Source of the DNA: N074bin45 sp039587475
GTDB taxonomy: Bacteria; Gemmatimonadota; Gemmatimonadetes; Gemmatimonadales; GWC2-71-9
Direction of reading: 5' to 3'
Length of the DNA stretch: 5,246 nucleotides
NCBI GenBank assembly: GCA_039587475.1
Contig: JBDHIK010000154.1
Span: 1-5,246 of the forward strand
Under the pieces are notes generated by a model. The model was not told the origin of the DNA. It saw only the letters and a list, made by a program, of their open reading frames with translations, and searched no databases. Made by a program: the position numbers and the translations under genes. Below are positions 1-5,246 of the stretch, piece by piece (within the stretch, counting starts at the first letter, position 1; each line of letters begins with the position of its first letter).

Positions 1-1
1 G

Positions 2-2143
2 GCGCCGGAGCAGCTGGAAGGGAAGGAAGCCGATGGACGCAGCGACCTGTGGGCGCTGGGGTGCGTGCTGTACGAGATGGCGACGGGGAGGCGCGCCTTC
101 GAAGGCGCCAGCCAGGCAAGCCTGATCGCATCGATCCTGAAGGAGCAGCCGCGGCCGATGGCGGCGCTGGCGCCGATGACGCCGCCGGCGCTGGATCGCG
201 CTGTGAAGCAGTGCCTGGCCAAGGACCCCGACGAGCGCTGGCAGACCGCCGGCGACCTCCGCCGTGAGCTCGCGTGGCTGGCCGAGGACGGATCGCAGGC
301 GGGCGTCCCGGCGCCGGTGGCGGCGCCACGGCGCCGGCTCGGCACACGGCTCCCATGGAGTCTGGCGGCACTGGCACTGATCGCCGCAGTCGCTCTGGCG
401 GGGGTCGCGTTCCAGGCGCGCTGGTCGGGAGGTCTCTTCCCGGCTTCCATCGCGGAGTGGCGGACCTCGCTGGCGCTCCCTGACGATGTCGGTATTCCCA
501 CGCTCGCGTACCTCGGGAGGGCATCCCGCGCGACCCTGGCCCTGTCTCCTGGCGGTGACCGCGCCGCGTTCATAGGCCTGAAGGATGGCGAAGCCGCCCT
601 CTACCTGCGGCGCTTCGACAGCTTCGATAGTGTTCGCCTGACGAAGACGGATGGCGCCGCGGCGCCGTTCTTCTCGCCGGACGGCACGCGGCTGGCCTTC
701 TTTGCGGACAGACGGCTGTGGCTCATCGACCTGCCTGACGGCGTCCCCGTCGAACTCACGTCAATGGAGCGCACCTCGGTGGGCGGCAGCTGGAGCGATG
801 ACGGCCAGATCGTCTATGCACCGAGCTATTCGGACGCGCTGTGGACGATCCCGGCCGCCGGCGGCGAAGCACGCCCGCTCACGCAGGTCGATCGTGAAAG
901 CGGAGAGGTCAGCCACCGCTGGCCGTCCGTCCTCCCGGCGGGCGCAGGTGTCCTGTTTTCGATCAAAATGACGACCAGCGAGACTCTGGACGACGCGCTC
1001 ATCGCGGTCGCGGATTTTGAGACCGGGGAGCATCGCGTCCTCATCGAAGGTGGCAGCATGCCGCGCTACCTCGACGATGGCCGCCTGGTGTTCGCACGGG
1101 CCGGCAGGCTCTACGCGGTTTCATTCGATCTGGAGTCGCGCACAGTCCGTGGTGCGCCGGTCTCTGCCCTCGACGATGTGGCCACCGTGCCGACCAACGG
1201 CACTGCCTTCTACGACGTCACGCGCCAGGGGGCGCTGGTGTACATCGCAGGCGGGCCGCGCCTGTCCACGGGAGGCTATTCATGGGAAGGCCCCGGCCAT
1301 CCCGCACAGTTCCTTGATCGCCTGGATTCCATGTTCTTCGGCTCTCCTCGGCTGTCACGGGACTTTCAACAGGCGGTCGTCCAGGTTGATGGCGCCAACG
1401 ACAAGCTCTGGTTGATTGACCTGGAACAGATGAACGCCACGCCATTGACCGCCGGCGGTGGCAACGACAGCAGTGGACTGTTCTCTCGCGACGGCCGCTG
1501 GCTGCTTTTCTCGTCCGATCGCGCCGGAGGCGGCTACCGGTTCTACCGCATGCCGCTGGGGGGCAGCGCGGCGCCCGAGTCGCTGTTCGATGGGCATGGG
1601 TTCATCCACTCGATTTCCTATCCGGCGCGCATGCTCGGAGTCTCCATGCAGACAGAGCGCGACGGCTTCGATGCCTATGTGGTGGCCATCGCGGAAGATG
1701 GCAAACCCACGGGCGAGCCGCTCCTGGTTGCCGGGGGACCCAATGGCCAGTACGCGCCCAGCGTGTCCCCTGATGGAACGCTGGTGGCCTATCAATCGTA
1801 CGAGTCGGGGCGCGCCGAGGTGTACGTCACCCGCCTCGCCGAACCTGGCGTCAGGCGCCGGTTGACGAACGACGGTGGCCGCGACCCGCTCTGGAATCGT
1901 GAAGGCAGCCGTCTTTTTTACTCGAATGACGGGCGCGTCTTCTCGGTGGCCCTCCAATCCGCCCCGGGGATGCGCTTCGACGCGCCGCAGGCGGTGAGCG
2001 GGTCGGAAGCTCCCGGTGAGATCGATGGATTCGACATTGCGCCCGACGGTTCGTCCGTCCTCATCGGGCGCATCGCCGACCCACTGATGCTGGCCCGGGA
2101 CATTCGCCTGTGGCCGGGATGGGGAGCGACCCTGCGGCGCTGA
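2..2143 (+). CDS. Ser/Thr protein kinase with C-terminal WD40-like (TolB/PD40) propeller, 5'-truncated by window edge
   Basis: The frame is open from the first bases and ends at TGA 2141-2143, giving 713 visible residues; the true start lies upstream. Residues 1-5 read APEQL, the APE motif of a Hanks-type kinase, followed by DGRSDLWALGCVLYEMATG (helix F region) and, near residue 70, CLAKDPDERWQTAGDL, the usual end of the C-lobe. The ATP loop, catalytic lysine and HRD/DFG motifs are outside the window, so activity cannot be judged. A Pro/Ala/Arg linker leads to one hydrophobic helix at about 118-137. The rest is a beta-propeller with PD40-type repeats: FSPDGTRLAFF, WSDDGQIVYAP, FSRDGRWLLFSS and VSPDGTLVAYQS. 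Near the end comes a segment like VYVTRL...RRLTNDGGRDPLWNREGSRLFYS, a signature of kinase-propeller proteins known from Acidobacteriota. With the kinase in the cytoplasm, the propeller is expected outside the membrane, perhaps as a ligand or protein sensor; this is inference. The lipoprotein gene follows after 53 bases. Confidence 0.93.
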   Translation, partial: APEQLEGKEADGRSDLWALGCVLYEMATGRRAFEGASQASLIASILKEQPRPMAALAPMTPPALDRAVKQCLAKDPDERWQTAGDLRRELAWLAEDGSQAGVPAPVAAPRRRLGTRLPWSLAALALIAAVALAGVAFQARWSGGLFPASIAEWRTSLALPDDVGIPTLAYLGRASRATLALSPGGDRAAFIGLKDGEAALYLRRFDSFDSVRLTKTDGAAAPFFSPDGTRLAFFADRRLWLIDLPDGVPVELTSMERTSVGGSWSDDGQIVYAPSYSDALWTIPAAGGEARPLTQVDRESGEVSHRWPSVLPAGAGVLFSIKMTTSETLDDALIAVADFETGEHRVLIEGGSMPRYLDDGRLVFARAGRLYAVSFDLESRTVRGAPVSALDDVATVPTNGTAFYDVTRQGALVYIAGGPRLSTGGYSWEGPGHPAQFLDRLDSMFFGSPRLSRDFQQAVVQVDGANDKLWLIDLEQMNATPLTAGGGNDSSGLFSRDGRWLLFSSDRAGGGYRFYRMPLGGSAAPESLFDGHGFIHSISYPARMLGVSMQTERDGFDAYVVAIAEDGKPTGEPLLVAGGPNGQYAPSVSPDGTLVAYQSYESGRAEVYVTRLAEPGVRRRLTNDGGRDPLWNREGSRLFYSNDGRVFSVALQSAPGMRFDAPQAVSGSEAPGEIDGFDIAPDGSSVLIGRIADPLMLARDIRLWPGWGATLRR
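308..337 (+). other. Strong GC hairpin inside the kinase linker coding sequence
   Basis: Bases 308-316 and 329-337 are perfectly complementary (9 bp). Inside them, one bulged G at 317 is followed by TGGC (318-321) pairing with GCCA (325-328) around a GGC loop, giving 13 pairs in 30 bases. The sequence encodes PAPVAAPRRR, the linker between the kinase lobe and the membrane helix. The structure is seen directly. A function, such as pausing translation before the membrane segment, is only a guess; GC-rich codons for Pro, Ala and Arg could create it without selection. Confidence 0.7.
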
Positions 2144-2185
2144 CCGCTTCCATCGCGACCCCGGACGCTGATATTCAAGGGCGAC

Positions 2186-2190
2186 GAAGG
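2186..2190 (+). promoter_or_regulatory. Ribosome binding site of the propeller lipoprotein gene
   Basis: GAAGG lies 6 bases before ATG 2197 and 9 before ATG 2200. It decides the start: the upstream in-frame GTG at 2110 would overlap the preceding gene by 34 bases and put a long non-signal extension before the signal peptide. Confidence 0.6.
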
Positions 2191-2196
2191 TTTATC

Positions 2197-3420
2197 ATGA
2201 TGCGCATGAGTGGGCAGAAGGTAACGCCGTCAACGGCTGCCAGGTTGAGCCTGCGGGCGGGGCTTATAGTCTGTGCCATTGCTCTCGCCGGGGCTTGTGC
2301 AGGTGAGCGCGAGCTTCCGTACGTCGCGTCTCCCGCACCCCTCCGCATCCTGAGCATCAACGATGGCGGTGCATTCAACGCGATTGGGCTGCCGGACGTC
2401 AGTTTGCCTGACTCGGTGACGGTGATCGACCTGGTCAGCGACGAGCCCCCGGCGACGCGGACGGTCTCAGGCACTGTGCCAAACACCATCGCAGGCGCGC
2501 CCTATGCCGCCATCGTCCACGGCGGGAGGTACGCCTTCATTCCCAGCCACTCATGGGGGGCGCAGGGCACAGAGGCCAATGCGCCGAACCAGGTGACGGT
2601 CGTCGACCTGGACGCGCCGGGCCTGGATGTGGTCGCTGTCGTCCCGCTACCGCCAAATCCGTGGCAGGCGCTGTCTCATCCGGACGGGGAGCGGGCAATT
2701 GTCATCACCGATCACCAGTTTCACGTGTTCCGGGTGGAGGACGGGCAGCCCCGGCTCATCGCGCAGTCCGAGCCCGTGTCTTTTTCGCTCGTGTCGTTCA
2801 CCATTCACCCGGACGCCAGTTCCATCGTGGCTACGGCCACGGCCGGGAAGTTGACGACTTCATCGGCCGTTGAACTGCAACTCTTCGATCTCAAAGGAGA
2901 TGTGATCCATTACGCCTCCCAAATCTCCATCGCACCGGAGATCGGCGCTATTGATCAACCCTTCGCGCCCCGATTCAGTCCGGATGGGAGGCGCGTGCTC
3001 GTGCTCAACGGTCTTGGTGCCCCGTTTTCGCCACCTTTGGACGACGTGCTGAGCATCGACATGACGCGCTCTCCGCCAATCGTCACTGAGGTCGTTCAGA
3101 ACGTCGCCCAGGGCCTTGAGAGCGTTGCCTTTCACCCCAGCGGTCGGTTCGCCGTGGTTGGGTGCATCGACGGACCTTACGTCGGCCACCTCGCCGTGAT
3201 CGACCTGACCACATCGCCGATGCGGCTCCTTTCCTACCTGCCAATCGCGTTCGTCCCGGAGGGTATCGAGTTCAGCCCGGACGGGAGGATGCTGTTCGTG
3301 CAGGCCACCACGGCGCACCACATCGCGGTGTACTCGGTGGAAGGGATGCGGTTGGTGCCGAGCCCATTCGTGCTCCATACCGGCGAAGGCCCCGCGTCGA
3401 TGGCCCTGACGTCCCGCTAA
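2197..3420 (+). CDS. Predicted lipoprotein with YVTN/WD40-like beta-propeller, function unknown
   Basis: The protein has 407 residues from ATG 2197; ATG 2200 or 2206 would give nearly the same product. The N-terminus is a signal peptide: basic residues (K8, R16, R20), a hydrophobic stretch 21-33 and a Cys at 34 in the context IALAGAC. This satisfies a permissive lipobox pattern, although the -3 residue is Ala rather than the usual Leu. Lipidation at C34 and envelope location are therefore likely but not certain. The mature part is a repeated beta-sheet propeller: ALSHPDGERAIVITD (about 157), FTIHPDASSIVATA (201), FSPDGRRVLVLNG (260), VAFHPSGRFAVVGC (310) and FSPDGRMLFVQ (359), with VTVIDL, VTVVDL and LAVIDL strands typical of YVTN-type or lactonase-like propellers. 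I see no catalytic motif or heme-binding CxxCH. The 53-base gap from the upstream kinase-propeller gene suggests one transcript. Partner binding or a scaffold role in the envelope is possible; specific function is not recognised. Confidence 0.88.
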   Translation: MMRMSGQKVTPSTAARLSLRAGLIVCAIALAGACAGERELPYVASPAPLRILSINDGGAFNAIGLPDVSLPDSVTVIDLVSDEPPATRTVSGTVPNTIAGAPYAAIVHGGRYAFIPSHSWGAQGTEANAPNQVTVVDLDAPGLDVVAVVPLPPNPWQALSHPDGERAIVITDHQFHVFRVEDGQPRLIAQSEPVSFSLVSFTIHPDASSIVATATAGKLTTSSAVELQLFDLKGDVIHYASQISIAPEIGAIDQPFAPRFSPDGRRVLVLNGLGAPFSPPLDDVLSIDMTRSPPIVTEVVQNVAQGLESVAFHPSGRFAVVGCIDGPYVGHLAVIDLTTSPMRLLSYLPIAFVPEGIEFSPDGRMLFVQATTAHHIAVYSVEGMRLVPSPFVLHTGEGPASMALTSR

Positions 3421-3701
3421 GGAATCGTTCGGTGGTTTCCTGGGGGATAGGATCGACAAAGGGATAAGCCTCAGCGGCGAAGGGGGTGCGTTCGCGGCGC
3501 GAGGGTTACTTCAGCGAACCGGTATCGTCGGCGGAAGTGCGTCGGGCCGACTCCTCTGGCACCCTGAACGCGGCGGCCAGGCCGCGGGCGCAGTCGGCTG
3601 CACCCGTCAGGGCAAGCAGGCCCAGGCTGCCTTGAAACGACCGGCAGCTACGAACCAGACGGCCACCTGTTTGGTTTCAGCCCCACCGGCAGACGAACGT
3701 C
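3421..3701 (+). other. Intergenic stretch with no convincing gene
   Basis: No plus-strand gene with start, RBS and family-like protein is visible. Two stem-loops can be drawn: CGCGGC/GCCGCG at 3569-3586 with a 6-base loop, and CAAGCAG/CTGCCTTG at 3613-3634 with one bulge. Neither has a following T-run, so neither is a convincing intrinsic terminator for the lipoprotein gene. On the minus strand, 3676-3509 stays open for 56 codons and ends at a TAA (3508-3506), but it has no usable start codon; it may be a gene remnant or chance in GC-rich DNA. Confidence 0.6.
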
Positions 3702-3732
3702 TTGCTCCTAAGTTCTTGTTTTGCAGTAGAAT
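3702..3732 (+). promoter_or_regulatory. Probable sigma70-type promoter of tRNA-Leu
   Basis: TAGAAT at 3727-3732 matches the -10 consensus at five of six bases. TTGCTC at 3702-3707 is a weak -35 with a long 19-base spacer. The segment 3708-3732 is clearly AT-richer than its surroundings. The predicted transcription start near 3739-3740 would leave only 2-3 bases before the mature tRNA end at 3742. Confidence 0.5.
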
Positions 3733-3741
3733 CCACCCGAT

Positions 3742-3828
3742 GCCGGGGTGGCGGAACTGGTAGACGCAGGGGACTTAAAATCCCCTGGCCGCAAGGCCGT
3801 CTGGGTTCGAGTCCCAGCCCCGGCACCA
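3742..3828 (+). tRNA. tRNA-Leu(UAA), CCA encoded
   Basis: A complete class II cloverleaf can be drawn. The acceptor stem is GCCGGGG 3742-3748 with CCCCGGC 3818-3824, discriminator A 3825 and CCA 3826-3828. The D stem is GCG 3751-3753 with CGC 3765-3767, and the D loop contains GG. The anticodon stem is GGGGA 3769-3773 with TCCCC 3781-3785, around loop CTTAAAA with anticodon TAA at 3776-3778. The long variable arm GGCC-GCAA-GGCC (3787-3798) is typical of tRNA-Leu. The T arm is CTGGG/CCCAG (3801-3817) with loop TTCGAGT. It should read UUA and UUG codons. All stems are perfectly paired, so the gene looks functional. Confidence 0.97.
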
Positions 3829-3830
3829 TG

Positions 3831-3866
3831 CAGGGAACGCGGGTTCGAATCCCGCCGCCTCCACCA
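3831..3866 (+). pseudogene. Orphan 3' tail of a tmRNA (or tRNA) with T arm, acceptor strand and CCA
   Basis: Beginning 2 bases after the tRNA-Leu CCA, this segment has a perfect T arm, GCGGG 3839-3843 with CCCGC 3851-3855 around TTCGAAT. Next comes a 7-base acceptor 3' strand CGCCTCC (3856-3862), discriminator A and CCA (3864-3866). The matching 5' half (GGAGGCG or GGGGGCG, D arm, anticodon arm) is absent, because the preceding bases belong to the intact tRNA-Leu. The GGAACGCGGG lead-in, the CGCCTCC acceptor strand and A at the discriminator resemble the usual tmRNA 3' end. tRNA-Ser, the main alternative with such an acceptor, normally has G at the discriminator. It could be an attachment-site remnant left by an element that integrates at the 3' end of ssrA, or a deletion scar. 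The structure is seen; the tmRNA identity is inferred. Confidence 0.65.
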
Positions 3867-3992
3867 GGCAAGCAGCGAGGATTCCGGCTCGCACAGGGTC
3901 GTTTTGGCCCCATTCCAGTGTCGCCCTTCGAAGCCGGCAAACTGATCGCTTCCCACAGCCACGAAGGGGTGCTGTCGAAGCGGCCATTTTGC

Positions 3993-3998
3993 TAAACT
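3993..3998 (+). promoter_or_regulatory. Candidate -10 box for the downstream kinase gene, close to the start codon
   Basis: TAAACT matches TATAAT at four of six positions and stands 8 bases before ATG 4007. No good -35 is seen (TGCTGT at 3970-3975 is at the expected distance but poor). Transcription from here would start at about 4004-4007, giving a leaderless or nearly leaderless mRNA, consistent with the lack of a Shine-Dalgarno sequence. Confidence 0.4.
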
Positions 3999-4006
3999 TC
4001 GCGGCT

Positions 4007-5246
4007 ATGAATTCCGACGACGATTCCACCATCGATACCGGTTCGGATTCTCCGACTCAAGCCTCGTCCATCGACCCGCTTCCCCAAAGCATCGGACGCT
4101 ACCGTGTGCTGGGGATGATCGGCGAGGGCGGCTTCGGCGTGGTCTACGAGGCCGAGCAGACCGAGCCGGTGACGCGTCGCGTGGCGCTGAAGGTCATCAA
4201 GCTGGGCATGGACACGAAGCAGGTGATTGCCCGCTTCGAGGCCGAGCGTCAGGCGCTGGCGCTGATGGACCATCAGCACATCGCCAAGGTGCTCGACGCG
4301 GGCGCGACGGACACGGGCCGGCCCTTCTTCGTGATGGAGATCGTCCGAGGCGACCCCATCACGGACTACTGCGACAAGCACAACCTGAGCATCGCGCAGC
4401 GCCTGCGACTCTTTCAGAAGGTCTGCAACGCGGTGCAGCACGCGCACCAGAAGGGCGTGATCCACCGCGACATCAAGCCGAGCAACGTGCTGATCACGAT
4501 GCACGACGGCGAGCCTGCTCCCAAGGTGATCGACTTCGGCATCGCCAAGGCGACGAGCGCCAGGCTCACCGAGAAGACGGTGTTCACGCAGCAGCAGCAG
4601 CTGATCGGCACGCCGGAGTACATGAGCCCGGAGCAGGCGGAGATGTCGGGCATCGATATCGACACGCGCAGCGACATCTACTCGCTGGGCGTGCTGCTGT
4701 ACGAATTGCTCACCAGCGCGACTCCGTTCGACGCGAAGAGCCTGCGCAGCGCGGGGTACGGGGAGATCCAGCGGATCATCCGCGAACAGGCGCCGCCGAA
4801 GCCCTCGACGAAGCTGAGTTCGCTCGACACGGCGGAGAAGGTGGCGCAGGCGCGTCACACGGAGCCGCGCCGGCTCGGCGCGCTGATCCGTGGCGACCTG
4901 GACTGGATCGTGATGAAGGCGCTGGAGAAGGACCGGACGCGCCGCTACGAGACGGCCAACGGGTTCGCGGCGGACATCGACCGCTACCTGAACAGCGAGC
5001 CCACGGTGGCCTCACCCCCGAGTGCGGGGTACCGGATGCGGAAGTTCGTCCGGCGGAATCGCGCGGGCGTGGCTGCGGCGTCGCTGGTGGTCGCGGCGCT
5101 CGTCGTCGGTATGGTCGGCACGTTGTGGGGGCTGACCCGCGCCATCGACGCGGCCGAAGCCGAAGCTCTGGCGCGCACCGAAGCCGAGCAGCTGGCGGAC
5201 TTCCAGGCAGGAATGCTCGAGCAGATCGACCCGGCCACGGCGGGTG
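4007..5246 (+). CDS. Membrane-anchored Ser/Thr protein kinase (PknB-type), 3'-truncated by window edge
   Basis: The frame is open from ATG 4007 to the window end (413 codons). A Ser/Asp/Thr-rich tail (1-28) precedes a complete kinase domain: glycine loop GEGGFG 39-44, VALK with catalytic K62, helix-C E80 in FEAERQAL, HRDIKPSN 153-160 with D155 and N160, DFG 176-178, the activation segment to GTPEYMSPEQ 201-210, and RSDIYSLGVLLYELLT 221-236. All key catalytic residues are present, so it should be an active RD kinase. The C-lobe ends near LEKDRTRRYETANGFAADIDRYL (306-328). Basic residues RKFVRRNR precede one membrane helix at about 353-376, then an Ala/Glu-rich, possibly coiled segment. In the related planctomycete/acidobacterial/gemmatimonad family (VALKVIKLGMDTKQVIARFEAERQ type) TPR repeats usually follow; here they would lie beyond the window. 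Four consecutive Gln (195-198) sit in the activation segment. ATG 4007 is chosen because the next Met (37) would remove the lead into the glycine loop. The gene lies downstream of the tRNA locus with no SD sequence. Confidence 0.95.
   Translation, partial: MNSDDDSTIDTGSDSPTQASSIDPLPQSIGRYRVLGMIGEGGFGVVYEAEQTEPVTRRVALKVIKLGMDTKQVIARFEAERQALALMDHQHIAKVLDAGATDTGRPFFVMEIVRGDPITDYCDKHNLSIAQRLRLFQKVCNAVQHAHQKGVIHRDIKPSNVLITMHDGEPAPKVIDFGIAKATSARLTEKTVFTQQQQLIGTPEYMSPEQAEMSGIDIDTRSDIYSLGVLLYELLTSATPFDAKSLRSAGYGEIQRIIREQAPPKPSTKLSSLDTAEKVAQARHTEPRRLGALIRGDLDWIVMKALEKDRTRRYETANGFAADIDRYLNSEPTVASPPSAGYRMRKFVRRNRAGVAAASLVVAALVVGMVGTLWGLTRAIDAAEAEALARTEAEQLADFQAGMLEQIDPATAG

Noticed and set aside
1355..1957. 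200-codon minus-strand open frame
   Set aside because: It is a shadow of the propeller region, where the plus frame shows repeated PD40 motifs.
2110..2196. Upstream GTG start for the lipoprotein gene
   Set aside because: It would overlap the preceding gene and place 29 extra residues before the signal peptide. The ATG at 2197 has a GAAGG site at correct spacing.
2860..3459. 199-codon minus-strand open frame across the end of the lipoprotein gene
   Set aside because: The plus frame encodes clear propeller blades, and the minus product has no recognisable features.
3569..3634. Two stem-loops considered as intrinsic terminators
   Set aside because: Neither is followed by a T-run, and both lie well over 100 bases after the stop codon.
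3611..3875. GGCAAGCAG present at 3611-3619 and again at 3867-3875, considered as att direct repeats
   Set aside because: Nine bases is too short to separate from chance, and no recombinase gene lies between the copies.
3831..4006. Permuted (two-piece) tmRNA gene beginning with the orphan 3' tail
   Set aside because: A permuted gene would need a 5' acceptor strand with a TTTCGACGGG-like segment soon after the CCA; none is seen.
3677..4032. Several overlapping open frames on both strands across the tRNA locus
   Set aside because: They translate the tRNA-Leu and the orphan RNA tail, giving the familiar spurious peptides rich in GIRTRV, LEPRRP and RRRDSNPRS. They are not genes.
3992..4858. 288-codon open frame on the minus strand
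   Set aside because: It lies antisense to the kinase catalytic domain, whose plus-strand reading has every expected motif. The minus product is an Arg/His/Leu-rich translation typical of antisense frames in GC-rich genes.

Overview
The window is GC-rich bacterial DNA with all convincing genes on the + strand. Two unrelated-looking serine/threonine kinase genes run off its two ends, with a lipoprotein gene and a tRNA locus between them. Two Hanks-type kinases of different architecture within 5 kb, one fused to a TolB-like propeller and one of the membrane-anchored type that usually carries TPR repeats, suggest Acidobacteriota. Gemmatimonadota or Planctomycetota are alternatives. This placement is inference from domain style only.

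Layout. Positions 2-2143 hold the 3' part of a kinase gene: the kinase C-lobe from the APE motif onward, a linker, one membrane helix, and a C-terminal WD40-like (PD40) propeller that should lie outside the cytoplasmic membrane. After a 53-base gap, 2197-3420 encodes a complete predicted lipoprotein that is itself a YVTN-type beta-propeller. The two are probably co-transcribed and could act together in the envelope; this is inference.

Positions 3421-3701 contain no convincing gene. A promoter-like element then leads into a complete tRNA-Leu(UAA) gene with encoded CCA (3742-3828). Two bases after that CCA lies an orphan RNA tail (3831-3866) with a T arm, the 3' acceptor strand and CCA, but no matching 5' half. 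It most resembles the 3' end of tmRNA and may mark an old integration or deletion junction.

Positions 4007-5246 encode the N-terminal 413 codons of a second, apparently intact kinase: full catalytic domain, one membrane helix, then the start of an extracytoplasmic region cut by the window edge. A -10-like box sits 8 bases before its ATG and there is no Shine-Dalgarno sequence, so the mRNA may be leaderless.

I do not see a clearly new multi-gene system. The most distinctive signals are the orphan RNA tail, the kinase-propeller/lipoprotein-propeller pair, and the possible leaderless kinase start.
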